Source: Hetaerina americana (lineage: Eukaryota > Arthropoda > Insecta > Odonata > Calopterygidae). Taken from it: a stretch of DNA of 64,000 bases. The notes under the pieces were generated by a model. It was not told the DNA's origin. It made no database searches and saw only the letters and a list, made by a program, of their open reading frames with translations. The stretch is taken from the NCBI GenBank assembly GCA_022747635.1, contig JAKTNV010000004.1, forward strand, positions 86,913,052-86,977,051. The letters run 5' to 3'. Positions 1 to 10,300 of the stretch are shown here, piece after piece. Each line of letters begins with the position of its first letter. Positions within the stretch are counted from its first letter, which is position 1. The position numbers and the translations under genes were made by a program.

Positions 1-360
1 TCAATGACAGTCTTTTCATTTCTTCATAGTTCCTAGCACTGACTTCTTCCATCGCCTGCTTTCAATTCATCCTTCATTATTTCTTGTACAAATCTTCCCT
101 CTTTTTGTTTACTTCAACTATGGTGTTCACTAACATGACATACTTGAGGATGTACCTAATTAGTTTCCCTCTCCTTTTTGTAAGGATCCTCCATGAGCCT
201 ATTTATTTGATAATTCTTCACAGAGCTTCTTAATCTGCTACTCTGTCAAGCCGTTTTATTTTCATCATTTTTCCGGTGCACCACATTTCCATGATTTTCA
301 ATTTTATTTTTTCAGCTGTTCTGATCATCCAGTTATCACAACTGTAGAAAATTTATTTTT
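1..360 (-). mobile_element. Non-LTR retrotransposon relic (C-terminal RT tail)
   Basis: The reverse complement, read across several frames, resembles the region after the reverse transcriptase of RTE/Jockey-like LINEs: a WTIRTAEKIKLK-type stretch, then MEMWCTGKM, then KRRGKLIRYILKYV, which matches the usual 'RRLRWIGHVLR' style tail. Many stops and frame changes show it is dead. The left end runs off the window. No 3' tail or target-site duplication is visible. Clade assignment is tentative. Confidence 0.45.
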
Positions 361-1197
361 ATATGTAAGTGTGCACCAAAGTAAAAGCTACAATGCATAC
401 AGTGAATTCCTGATAGTCCATGCATAGTTAGATGCTGGCATATTTTTATCAGTGGGATATGTGGCTGTCTTGGAGTAAGCTCTTAAGAGATGCACATTGA
501 AGCTGCCACAGAAATATGAGTTGCTCCCTAGAAATATGAAATTTGATCCCAACTAATGTTTGCAAAAATTTAGCTGAATTAAGCTTTCTTTAAAAGTTAC
601 CTAATTGTGGCGAAGCCAGAAAATTTTGCTGAAATCACCAGCTTTTGAGTTTTCTTCAGCCACAAACTTCAAGTAATGTTATATTCATGAGCTGCATACA
701 GAACTTTATGAACAAATTTTATAGACATTCGTTTATATCAAAAAAGCATGCTTACTCTTGAATATTCATCTAGTATTTTGACCTCATGTCTCATGAAAAT
801 CACCTTTGCCAAGGCTGTTGCTAAAGATGACCTCAACTAATACTTTTTTGCTTATTCTTCCCTTTAAATGGCAGTTTTATGATGGACCTGGGAAGTAGGA
901 AAGGCACATTAAATCCATTATCCCAAAAGTGAAGAAATATACGCACCACAATTGTAATTTCATGTTGGGCAATTTTCTCCCCCAGATTTGAACTAGACCA
1001 TTTGGTCATTCTAATTCAATTAGATGGAGAATCAATCCTTTCAGCATGATTCCAAAAATATTTTAATTCAATAATTCACAAATGATCTTGATTTTACTCA
1101 CACAGATTTAAATTCAACCATAACTCCTTCCTATTTAGTTCTGATTCAATTTCACAGGAATCCTTAAACCTGGCATGGTTTTTCATATTGTTCTGTT
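361..1197. other. Featureless AT-rich stretch
   Basis: No exon, RNA gene or clear repeat was recognised here on either strand. Confidence 0.4.
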
Positions 1198-1209
1198 CAG
1201 TTTTTGACA

Positions 1210-1340
1210 CTTAGGAAAAATAATATATTTTCTTTCTACAAAATAAACTATATTCGTCGACTAGTTTCGTTACAGTGTAACAAAACTAGTCGACGAATAA
1301 AGTTTATTTTGTAGAAAGCAAAGATATTATTTTTCCTAAG
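1210..1340. repeat. 131-bp near-perfect hairpin (foldback/MITE-like)
   Basis: Two 64-nt arms (1210-1273 and 1277-1340) are reverse complements with only about four mismatches and enclose a 3-nt spacer. Each arm starts with CTTAGGAAAAATAATAT and includes a GTCGAC palindrome. A 13-bp direct repeat (CAGTTTTTGACAC) occurs at 1198-1210, touching the left arm, and again at 1388-1400, 47 bp beyond the right arm. This is a foldback or MITE-like structure. No coding capacity is present. A transcript would form a long stem, but nothing shows that it is transcribed. Confidence 0.85.
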
Positions 1341-1400
1341 TTAAAAATGGAATTCTACAAAGTTAAGGCATCAACCATTCAGTGCATCAGTTTTTGACAC

Positions 1401-2630
1401 ATTAATTTAACCCATTCCATAAATTGATTGGTCAATTAGTTAAGCAAACACTTTCCCCTTGTAACAGAAAAATCACCTTATTGCTCTTTCCAGCCCTAGC
1501 TGAGATAACAAAAGAAAAATCTCACTCTTCCTTCATTGCTATTCTACAGATATGTTATTCAACTCAATGTTTTCCTATGAGTTGTGTACATCTTATGTGA
1601 AAAAAGAGCAATAGAGTACCATTTGCCCAAGATTCCATTATCTCATTGGAAGATTATGTATATGTCTCAGCGACAGGAATTCCCTCTCTTCCCATTCACT
1701 CCCATTCCTATGTGTACAATTTTAAGATGAAGGGTCTGTTTGCAGTCTACTTTCATACAAATATGACCAGATTGTGTGGCTGAAGATATTACTTTATCTG
1801 AAGTTTGATCAATTCCTATTGATTTACTTCATTAAAAATTTGAAAAAAAAATCAGAATTAGTGCTTAATTTAACTGCAAAAATTATTTGTAAAAGATTCA
1901 TTGAATGCTTAAAACTTAATATGCATTGAATGTAGATGTAAATAGGCTCTTAATAGCTACACCAAATGAGAGTTAGTGAGGAGATCAGTGAACTTGATGG
2001 GTTAGCTTAAAGAGAGGAAAGCAGATCATGGCAGAGAGGATTATGGTCCCTGACCGATGGGAACAATGAAAGGCCATGTCACAGCCAACTGCACACCACT
2101 GCCTATCAGAGATGGTGGGCACCATTTTCCCTTACCATATTCTCTGCTGTCTATTTTTGGAAGGGATGAAACAGATACTGGTAAATATCATCAGTAGAGC
2201 TGGTGTGTACCAAAATGAATTTCAAAATCATTGAGGATTATTTTCCGATGGGATTATGAGTTTTTATATCTAATAAAAATGTTGTGCAATGAGTAACATA
2301 ATTTAAGATAAAAATTTGTAAAGCACTTAATTCAAGAAGGATTGGCAAGGATGGGTAATGGAATTGGAATGAATTTTACAACTATGATATAATGTGCTCA
2401 AAAACAATTTTTGTGGGTTCTTCATAATGTTGAGAAACAGACACAGCATGTGATCAGATAGGTTTAATTTTAACAAAAAAACTTAATAGTTTCCAATGTC
2501 ACGTGGTGGAATCGTTCCATATTGGATAATCAAATGTATAACTTTGTGTTCCAAAAAGATTATATATGCAGCCTGGAAAACAGTCCCCTTCCCCATTTTC
2601 GTACTATCCCATGCTGTCTTCTTGGTAGTA
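1401..2630. other. Intergenic, nothing recognised
   Basis: AT-rich sequence without a supported gene or repeat. It ends at the TA target site (2629-2630) of the mariner copy. Confidence 0.4.
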
Positions 2631-3383
2631 CGAGGGTCATCCGGAAAGTAGTACCCGTTCGTGCCGCATGAAGTGCTGACGACGCGAGTAGCCGCTGGAC
2701 GAGGTCAGATAGCTTCAGTGGCTTGTCTGCCTTCTCTGAGCCAAGTTGCGTGACGCTAGCATTGCCTGTGTTGTTTCTGTGATTGTTTACAATGTTTAAA
2801 AAAATTGAGAACGCCGCCAGTTGTGAAGTGAGGGCAGTGATTAAATTCCTCAATGCAAGAAACGTTCGCCCATGTGATATTCATCGCCAATTAAAGGAGG
2901 TGTATGGAGACAATGTAATGGACGAGTCGTCTGTTCGGCGGTGGTGTCGCAACTTCAACATGGGGAGGGGGAACACACACGACGATGAGCGTTCGGAGAG
3001 ACCGTCTGTCATTACAGACCAACTGGTGAGCTCAGTTGACGAATTCGTGAGGAACGATCGGCGCGTCACAATTGATGACATCTGTGAGCATTTTCCCAAT
3101 GTTTCTCGAACAATTGTTCATGAAATTGTTAAACACCATCTGCATTATGCAAAAATTTGTGCAAGATGGGTCCCTCGCGTATCTCAATGAGCTGGCGGCG
3201 AAGGACTATGCAGCAGGAATACAGAAACTTGTCACACGTTATGACAAATGCCTTAATTTGCTTGGAGATTATGTTGAGAAGTAGTTTAAAGTATCCTCTT
3301 TCAAATAAAATTTTTTATGTTTGTTAATATTTACTTTTGTGTCTTTATTTCACGAACGGGTACTACTTTCCGGATGACCCTCG
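2631..3383 (+). mobile_element. Internally deleted mariner element with perfect 33-bp TIRs
   Basis: The terminal inverted repeats 2631-2663 and 3351-3383 (starting CGAGGGTCATCCGGAAAG) are exact reverse complements over 33 bp, and the element is flanked by TA on both sides (2629-2630, 3384-3385), the Tc1/mariner target duplication. At 753 bp it is far shorter than a typical full mariner of about 1.3 kb. The interior carries the transposase N-terminus joined directly to its extreme C-terminus, so the catalytic domain is missing. Identical TIRs suggest a fairly recent, cross-mobilised, non-autonomous copy. Confidence 0.95.
2792..3190 (+). pseudogene. Mariner transposase, DNA-binding domain only (deletion derivative)
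   Basis: The ATG at 2792 gives MFKKIENAASCEVRAVIKFL, the expected start of a mariner transposase. The open frame continues through a first helix-turn-helix (residues about 5-60), a GRP-like linker (ERPSVITDQ) and a second HTH ending in KICARWVP, about 132 residues. The catalytic DD34D domain is absent. Sequence matching the normal transposase C-terminus (KDYAAGIQKLVTRYDKCLNL, then GDYVEK and a stop) follows in another frame at about 3181-3284, so one internal deletion of roughly 600 bp joined the ends and shifted the frame at about 3165-3180. The product would be a DNA-binding-only polypeptide with a short foreign tail. Whether it is made is unknown. Confidence 0.88.
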
Positions 3384-3690
3384 TACATTAAGGCATATAT
3401 CTAAGACCATGCACCTGATGATGTGATATGATTAAACCCAGGCCACATACATATGCCACACATTTTTGGCATATCAAGTTATTCATTTCATTCCAATTCC
3501 AACTTCATATGTGATGTTCAGAAGGATGAATGAAATGAACGATTTAAGGAGATGATAAAAAAAAGCAGAACGGTGTGATGCTTAAATCTGGTCAAATTTC
3601 AATTTGAATTACCTGCCATATCATAGTTCCACTGGAGGTCGTGGTTGGCATTCTTGAAAGCTATAGGCATCTAGTAAACAGTCATAACCT
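3384..3690. other. Spacer, nothing recognised
   Basis: Short AT-rich spacer between two transposon remnants with no recognised feature. Confidence 0.35.
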
Positions 3691-3693
3691 CAA

Positions 3694-3930
3694 AATGGCC
3701 GAGATTTTACGTACAAGTGAAGAGTACAATCAAAGAGCCGCTATTATCAAAAGTATTTGCACTAGGCATTATATTTTGAAATAGTTCCATTCTTCCAGTG
3801 CCCCATATCAACTGTTTACAATATTATGGCTAAGTATGATGCTTCGGAGAAGTCTGGGGAAGGTTTCGCTAACCCAGCGAGGAAATCTCATTCAAGGAAA
3901 CACGTGCTTGTCTGGATTTAAGCACTGTTC
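3694..3930 (+). pseudogene. Second mariner/Tc1-type transposase relic (N-terminal HTH)
   Basis: Reading across frames gives MAEILRTSEEYNQRAAIIKS, then a VYNIMAKYDASEKSGEGFAN-like segment and PARKSHSRKH. This is the order seen in the N-terminal helix-turn-helix and arginine-rich linker of a mariner/IS630-type transposase family. A stop and at least one frameshift interrupt it, and nothing catalytic follows before the myosin exon at 4147. No TIRs were found. It is unrelated in sequence to the deleted mariner just upstream. Confidence 0.6.
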
Positions 3931-4146
3931 CATGTCCATAATTCGTTAATAGATGTGAGACTTGAAATTGAAAATTATAGTCATTACATTCAATTCACAA
4001 ACCCAGAATATCCATCAATACCTTCCCCTAGATTATCAAGGATAATTGACTCTAATGCATGTTTGATAATTTTTAACTATTTCCCTTGCTTATAGTTAAG
4101 CTCTGTTTTTAATGGTGCCTTAATCATTTAGTTTCTAATACCGCAG

Positions 4147-4382
4147 GTCTGCTTGATATCTTTGGATTTGAGGTCTTTGAAAAAAATGCTTTGGAGCAGT
4201 TGTGTATAAATTACACTAACGAGAGACTTCAGAGATTTTACATACAGAATAGCTTGACAAAAAGTCAAGAGATACTGGAGGAGGAAGGTCTCATCCCATT
4301 TAGCACAGATAATAATTTAGAAAAAATAACTAGGGAATCACTGTTTGACGGATCAACATCCATTTTCCACATCCTCAATGAT
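4147..4382 (+). CDS. Myosin exon: switch II and relay helix
   Basis: The acceptor ...CCGCAG precedes LLDIFGFE, the switch II signature that contacts the gamma-phosphate, intact here. It is followed by [18 protein letters not shown], the relay helix. The donor is GAT|GTGAGT. Phase requires one nucleotide from an upstream exon that is not identified in this window. Confidence 0.88.
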
Positions 4383-7300
4383 GTGAGTGATTTAAAACTC
4401 TGAATTAACCCAAATGAAAATTTGCAATATTTTTTTATTGAGAGAGAGAATAATTAGGGTAATAAATAGAAAGTTACCCTTCTTGTATTATCAGTTACTT
4501 TTACAACATCATTCTAATTTATTTCCATTGGGAATGACTTTTTAATTTCCCAGGAATGCAAAATGACATGGAGAGATGCTGATGTAGGTTTGCAAGAGAA
4601 GCTTGCCTGTTTAAAATCACCACATTTAACTTTATCTCCAATTGAAGAAACAGAATTTACTGTGCACCATTATGCTGGAAATGTTACATATTGCACTAAA
4701 GGAATGGTGGCAAAAAATTCAGATAAGGTTTGATACTTGTTATATTTTATTTAAAAGCAGAAGAATTTGAAGCATTATTTAAATTGTGATCAAAAGAAAT
4801 GCCATCATACATGATCCATCAAAATTGCTACAGAATCTTGGTAATGTATTATTTTTTTAGTTCATTTCACTTATATGATATCATTAATATTGAGACACTC
4901 TGCCATTTTATATTTTTTTACATTGGTGTGCGTATTCAAATACTGCCTTCATTACTTGTGACCATTTATGAATGCTTTTTGCTAATGGGCACAATTGAGT
5001 TAGAAAAAAATTTACTATATTCCTATCCTGGAGTTTAGCTAGACTTATAGGATTTGGGAGGACGACGAAGCTGCTATAAAATCCATGAAACACTTCATCC
5101 TGTCTTCAGCACTATTGCTAGAATTATAACTTGTTAAAAATCCCTGACACCTTAGTTTTGTTAAATTAAATATACAGTTTTAAGGAGTGCTTCCACTTGA
5201 TTCCACAAGTTTAAGGATAGGTAATGTAGTTTAAAATTTAAAATATTAACTTTCAGAAATCATTTTGTCTCTCCCTATTTTGGAAATAATACCTCAATGG
5301 AATGCCATGGCATAATAGTATATTATTAGTCCACATTTCATAAGCTTCCAATCTAAGCTCATTATCCTTCCACAAAGACCTTGTTACTGCACCCTTCAAA
5401 ACCACAGACTATATCAAAGTTTTGATGGACTGAGGCTATTCCTAAATCTGTGGCTAACCATAGTATAATCTATCTGATACCTTCCTGAATTGTTGGGCAG
5501 TTTCCACGAGTACATATTCCTTTTTTTTCCCAGTTTCCTGCAGAACTTTATTACTTTCTCCCCATGGTCGTCATCCCCAAGCCATTCCCATCACTATCAA
5601 ATGTCCCCTCCCCAGGAATACAAGCGATTGTATCCTCTAATTGATCATATACCCTATTGACTTCTTCCTCCCTATTGTTGCTAGGTGGCACGTACATGTA
5701 TACCTGAACAATGACCAAGTTCATTGGTTCCACTTTTACTTCTATTAATTCTATTCTATCAGTTGCTTGCTCTATGTTTACTATGCTTCTTTCTACACCT
5801 CTCACTGGTTCTAATCCCCTTCACTATACATTACTCTTTATTTATCATTCCACTAATCCCTGCTATTCTTCCATATCACCTCACTTAGCCCTAAAATATT
5901 GGTATTTCTTCATTTCAGCTCTCATGCTAAATTTTCTAATATTCATCTCCACAAAATTGTCCCAAAATTCCAAGTCCCTAGTCTAACTTGTTTAGCCATC
6001 TTCTTCATGTTCCCTGCTAATACTGCTGATTACTTATTTGCAAGGAATTGGTGAAATGATGACTGCAGAAGCCTCACCTGTCCCATTGCCAGATAATGCA
6101 CACCCTGGGCTGAATCCTGTAGTTGCCAGGACTCATACTTTAATACAGGATCTATGCACATCATGGTAAAATGGTAAACATAATTAATTGAGGTGGCTTC
6201 CATTACCTCCCTCAAAAGTGTACTTAGCATGACACTAACAATAAATAGGCACGCCATTGGGGTCAGATGCCTATGTAGCCACCTTACTGAGGAACAGATT
6301 CAGCATGGTCTATCTTTCTTCTGGCACCTTCCCCACAACCTCTTTGATGCAGATAACTCTATAAGGAACATATGTCGTTTATTCTACTTGCACAGGGGTC
6401 TAGGGGTCATTGGAACACACATGTACTTCCACCAGTTCAAGGCTGTAGTTTATGAGGAGGGAAACTTTTAATATGTAGCCCAATTTAGTGTATTAGCCAA
6501 CCTACGAACAACAGTACAGAAAATTAATTATTTGCATAGCTGTGATTAGGGCATCACTCTAATGATGTTCAATCAAGCCATTATTGTTATCAGTAATTTA
6601 TTTTGACTGGATCTTTTTCCTGATTATATTCAGAACATTCATTTGTTTATCTCTAGCATAATTAATGTGTATTATGGTAATGTTAAATTATGACTTTTCA
6701 GGTTCCAGATGAGTTGGTGGAGTTTTTGGCCCTGAGTAGCAATGACTTCCTAAAGGACTTACTTCACCAGGGGGAACTAGGAAAGCATTTTCATAAGGCT
6801 ACCTATTTAAAAAAATTTGTGGTATGAAAACTATGACATTTTTTCAATCCAAACTCACAGCCTTATATTTACAGCAGCTATGATAATGGTATCCTCTGAA
6901 AATATTCAAAATAGAAATTTTGGACTAAATTTGAAATGTATCATACATCCAATGGTTATTTTCTGATATAAACCAATAGATATCATGATGTATCATTTCC
7001 TCAACTAATCCAGGGTATGTTTGACAACTGATTACTTCTTTGCAAGGAATGTTAACTAATGTACTATGGCTGTTCCCATTTATTTGAAGGATTCTCTAAA
7101 TGAACTGATGAAGAGGCTTAATGGAATGGATGTTCACTATGTACATTGCCTCAAACCACACCCAATCATTAAGCCGGGTGTTATAGACTCAGCATATTTC
7201 CTGCAACAGCTCAAGTATTCTGGAATGATGGAGTCAATTGACTTGCACCGAAAGGCATTCCCTATCAGGTAATTATTTGTTAGAAAGACTGACACATCCA

Positions 7301-10300
7301 AAGCACCATTATCATCATCTTCCAAAAACAGTCTTATCATTTTGGCGACATGGTTCCCTTCACTACTGTTCTTTTAAATTCGTCATATGTTAAAACACCC
7401 ATAATACATTTTGTGTCATCCACGAATTTCTTCCTTGGCCTTTCTCTTCTTTTTCATCCAAGGACTTTAACCTCCATTACCTTTTCTACAAAGTTGACAT
7501 ACCTCAGAAGATATCCAGCAATTTAATTTTTCTCTTCTCCAAGTCATCAAAATTCTTCTGATCTTTAACTTGCCATAGAACTTGTATGTTGCTTTTTTTT
7601 ATCAATTAAGCTTTTTCTTTTTACCAAGCTCCAAATCGACAATGCCTGCTTCCAACCTTGAATTTCCCATCTGTCCCCCTGACCAAGTTTCACTCTTGTA
7701 TAATAAATATACTCCAAATAAAGACTTTATTCTAAGGAATTTCTAATTTCCAAGTTCATGTACTTGATTTCTAAAATATTCTTTTTACTTTTGTATTACT
7801 TCTTAAAAATTATTAAATGGGTCAAGAAATAATTTAAGAGAGATGGAAAGAATACATAGACGATCTATTTTGTAAAGATATTGAGCAAATATTTTGATTA
7901 TATTTCAAAAATTACTATACCAATTCATAAATGTGGGTCCCCTACAATTATTGGGTTGATCTGCACCCAATATTTTTTTTTTTTAATTTAGTTTTTGATG
8001 GACACGAAGACCTGAAAGCAACAGCAAGGAATTTTGGCGAAGGATATATGGACACCGGCCATACTATGTAGAAGCTAGTTATTGAAAAATTATTGCGAGT
8101 CTTAGACTTAATGGTTGTGCAGAAATACATTATTCGTTATTTAGCCCTTTTGATAGAGGAATGAAATTGTTTATATCACTTTTATGCTCACTGTTTTTGA
8201 AAATTTATTTTAAAATCTCATAGGTCCACAGAAATCTTATCAATTTTTAATCCTTAGTAATAATTATCTCACAGGGAAAGGATCTGACCCACCCTACCCC
8301 GATGAATTTATTTCAGACGCTGTTGGGCTTATATTGAATTGGCTCATGTATTGGGCAAACTCTGCCGTCGCCTGTCAAACTGACCTTCGGGTTATTATCT
8401 CAAGTTCTATTTCTGAAATAATGAGTACACGATTCCCAATTTTCCACCAGGATGAGGTTTGATGAGTTTCTGAAACGATATCAAATGCTGGCCGCTGTGA
8501 ACCATGAGAATAGCTTAGAACTCTTGTATCCTCCTAGATGTATTTCTCAAAGCTCAAGTGCTGAGGATGATGAAGACTCACAAGAAAGTAAGTATCATTT
8601 GACTTAATTCTATGAACTTTGGCATCTCTTCAGATTGTATGTTACCCATCCATTAAATTCTTCAAGTAATCCAGTATCCAAGATTTTTTGTTGTTCTCAC
8701 TTTAACAATGCTCCTGAATGATAGTACTGAAAGTATTGGATGATACACTAACCATTTCAAATGCATTAAAAATTAAGCATATATAATTAATAAAAGCCTA
8801 GAAAGCCTAAAAGTCACCACCATTCAGAAGACCATCATTTCTATGCAACTGGAGATAGGGGGAACAAAACTACCATTTCCTTCCTATCTAGAAAATATCA
8901 ACTACTGATGACAGTCCTAATGACAAAAAGGAGCTTTTCTTCCTCAATATGAGAATGTCAAAAATCAATTTTACCACAGCACATGTTAAAATTCTGGAGT
9001 TTTCCAGGAGAATACAATTCCAAAAGTTTTCCAGGCTAGTATACACCTTGTTATTAACATTTTTGTACGTGATTATTGTCTGGCAGTCCTCTTTTTTTAT
9101 CTTTTCATCATTTACTACTAAAATATAGATTAAATTCGACTGTGTAATGTAATTGCAAATTGAGTTGCAGACATTTAGCATTAAATGTTTTCTCTTTCTG
9201 GCTTTGAAGTCCTTAAAAACATCAAGAGTAATTATCATCCCAAAGGTCTTGAAAACAACCACACTGAATGATAGTTCCTCTGTTCACATGTGCTTATTAG
9301 CAATACATCTGATTTCTTAAACAGTAAACCTAAAAGCAAAGGAGAAATTTTCACATGATGATATTTCAGTGTATGTCCTGTAATGAGAAACACCATTTCC
9401 ATTGTGAAATGATTAAGTTTGATGCCTAGAAACAGTTACACTGGAAACCATTTTAAACAAAATATAGGGAACCAACCTATAGAAGATCTGGTAAAAAAAG
9501 AAGGGACTATTTGAATAAATACCTGATTTTATTAGTTACCCATTAATCATTCTTATCACCTTCAAAATACTGCCTTTTTTCTGCCAATACAGTGCTCCCA
9601 AAGTTGTTTCTAGCTTTCAAATGCCACCTGGAACACTTCTTTCAGGATAGCCTTTAAGTCTGTGGTACAGTTTTGTTGAATGTCTTCAATAGTTTCAAAT
9701 CAGTGTCCTTTCAAGGTGAATTTCAACTAAGAAAATAGGAAAAAGTCCACAGGAGCAAGATCTGGAGAGTAGAGTGGCTGAGTGGGCTGTTTTAAAGCCG
9801 GAAAGATGCGAACAATTAATGATGTGTGCACCGGTATGTTGTCTTGATAAAAGCACCAAGACTTGTTTTTCCACATTTCTTGTTTCTTCCACAACATGGT
9901 ATGTCTTACCCTACTCATGACCTCTATATAGTGCTGCCCATTCACTCTTTGTTCTTTTGGGACATATTCAAAATGAATGAAATTTCTTTTCCAATCAAAG
10001 AAAACAATCAACATCACATTCGATCACAAAATCCAAGCTCTTTTGGGTCATGGGGAAGATGGTCCCTTCCACTGTGAAGACTGAGCTTTGGCGTCTATTT
10101 CATTACCATAAACCCAGGTTTTGTCTCCTGTGATGATTGTTTTCATGAAGCTTTGGTTGTCATTTGAACAATCGAGTAGTTCCTGGCTGATGTCAAGACA
10201 TATTTGCCTTTGTTCATCCAATACCACTCTCGGCACAAATTTGGACATGATCAAATTTTTGGTCAAAATGGTGATACTCGATCCAGCACTAATGCCCACT

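Noticed and set aside
1211..1216. TTAGG in the hairpin arms as possible telomeric repeat
   Set aside because: A single occurrence per arm, not a tandem array.
2560..2853. 97-codon minus-strand open frame over the mariner left end
   Set aside because: Antisense to the transposase N-terminus and crosses the TIR and target site; no domain is seen.
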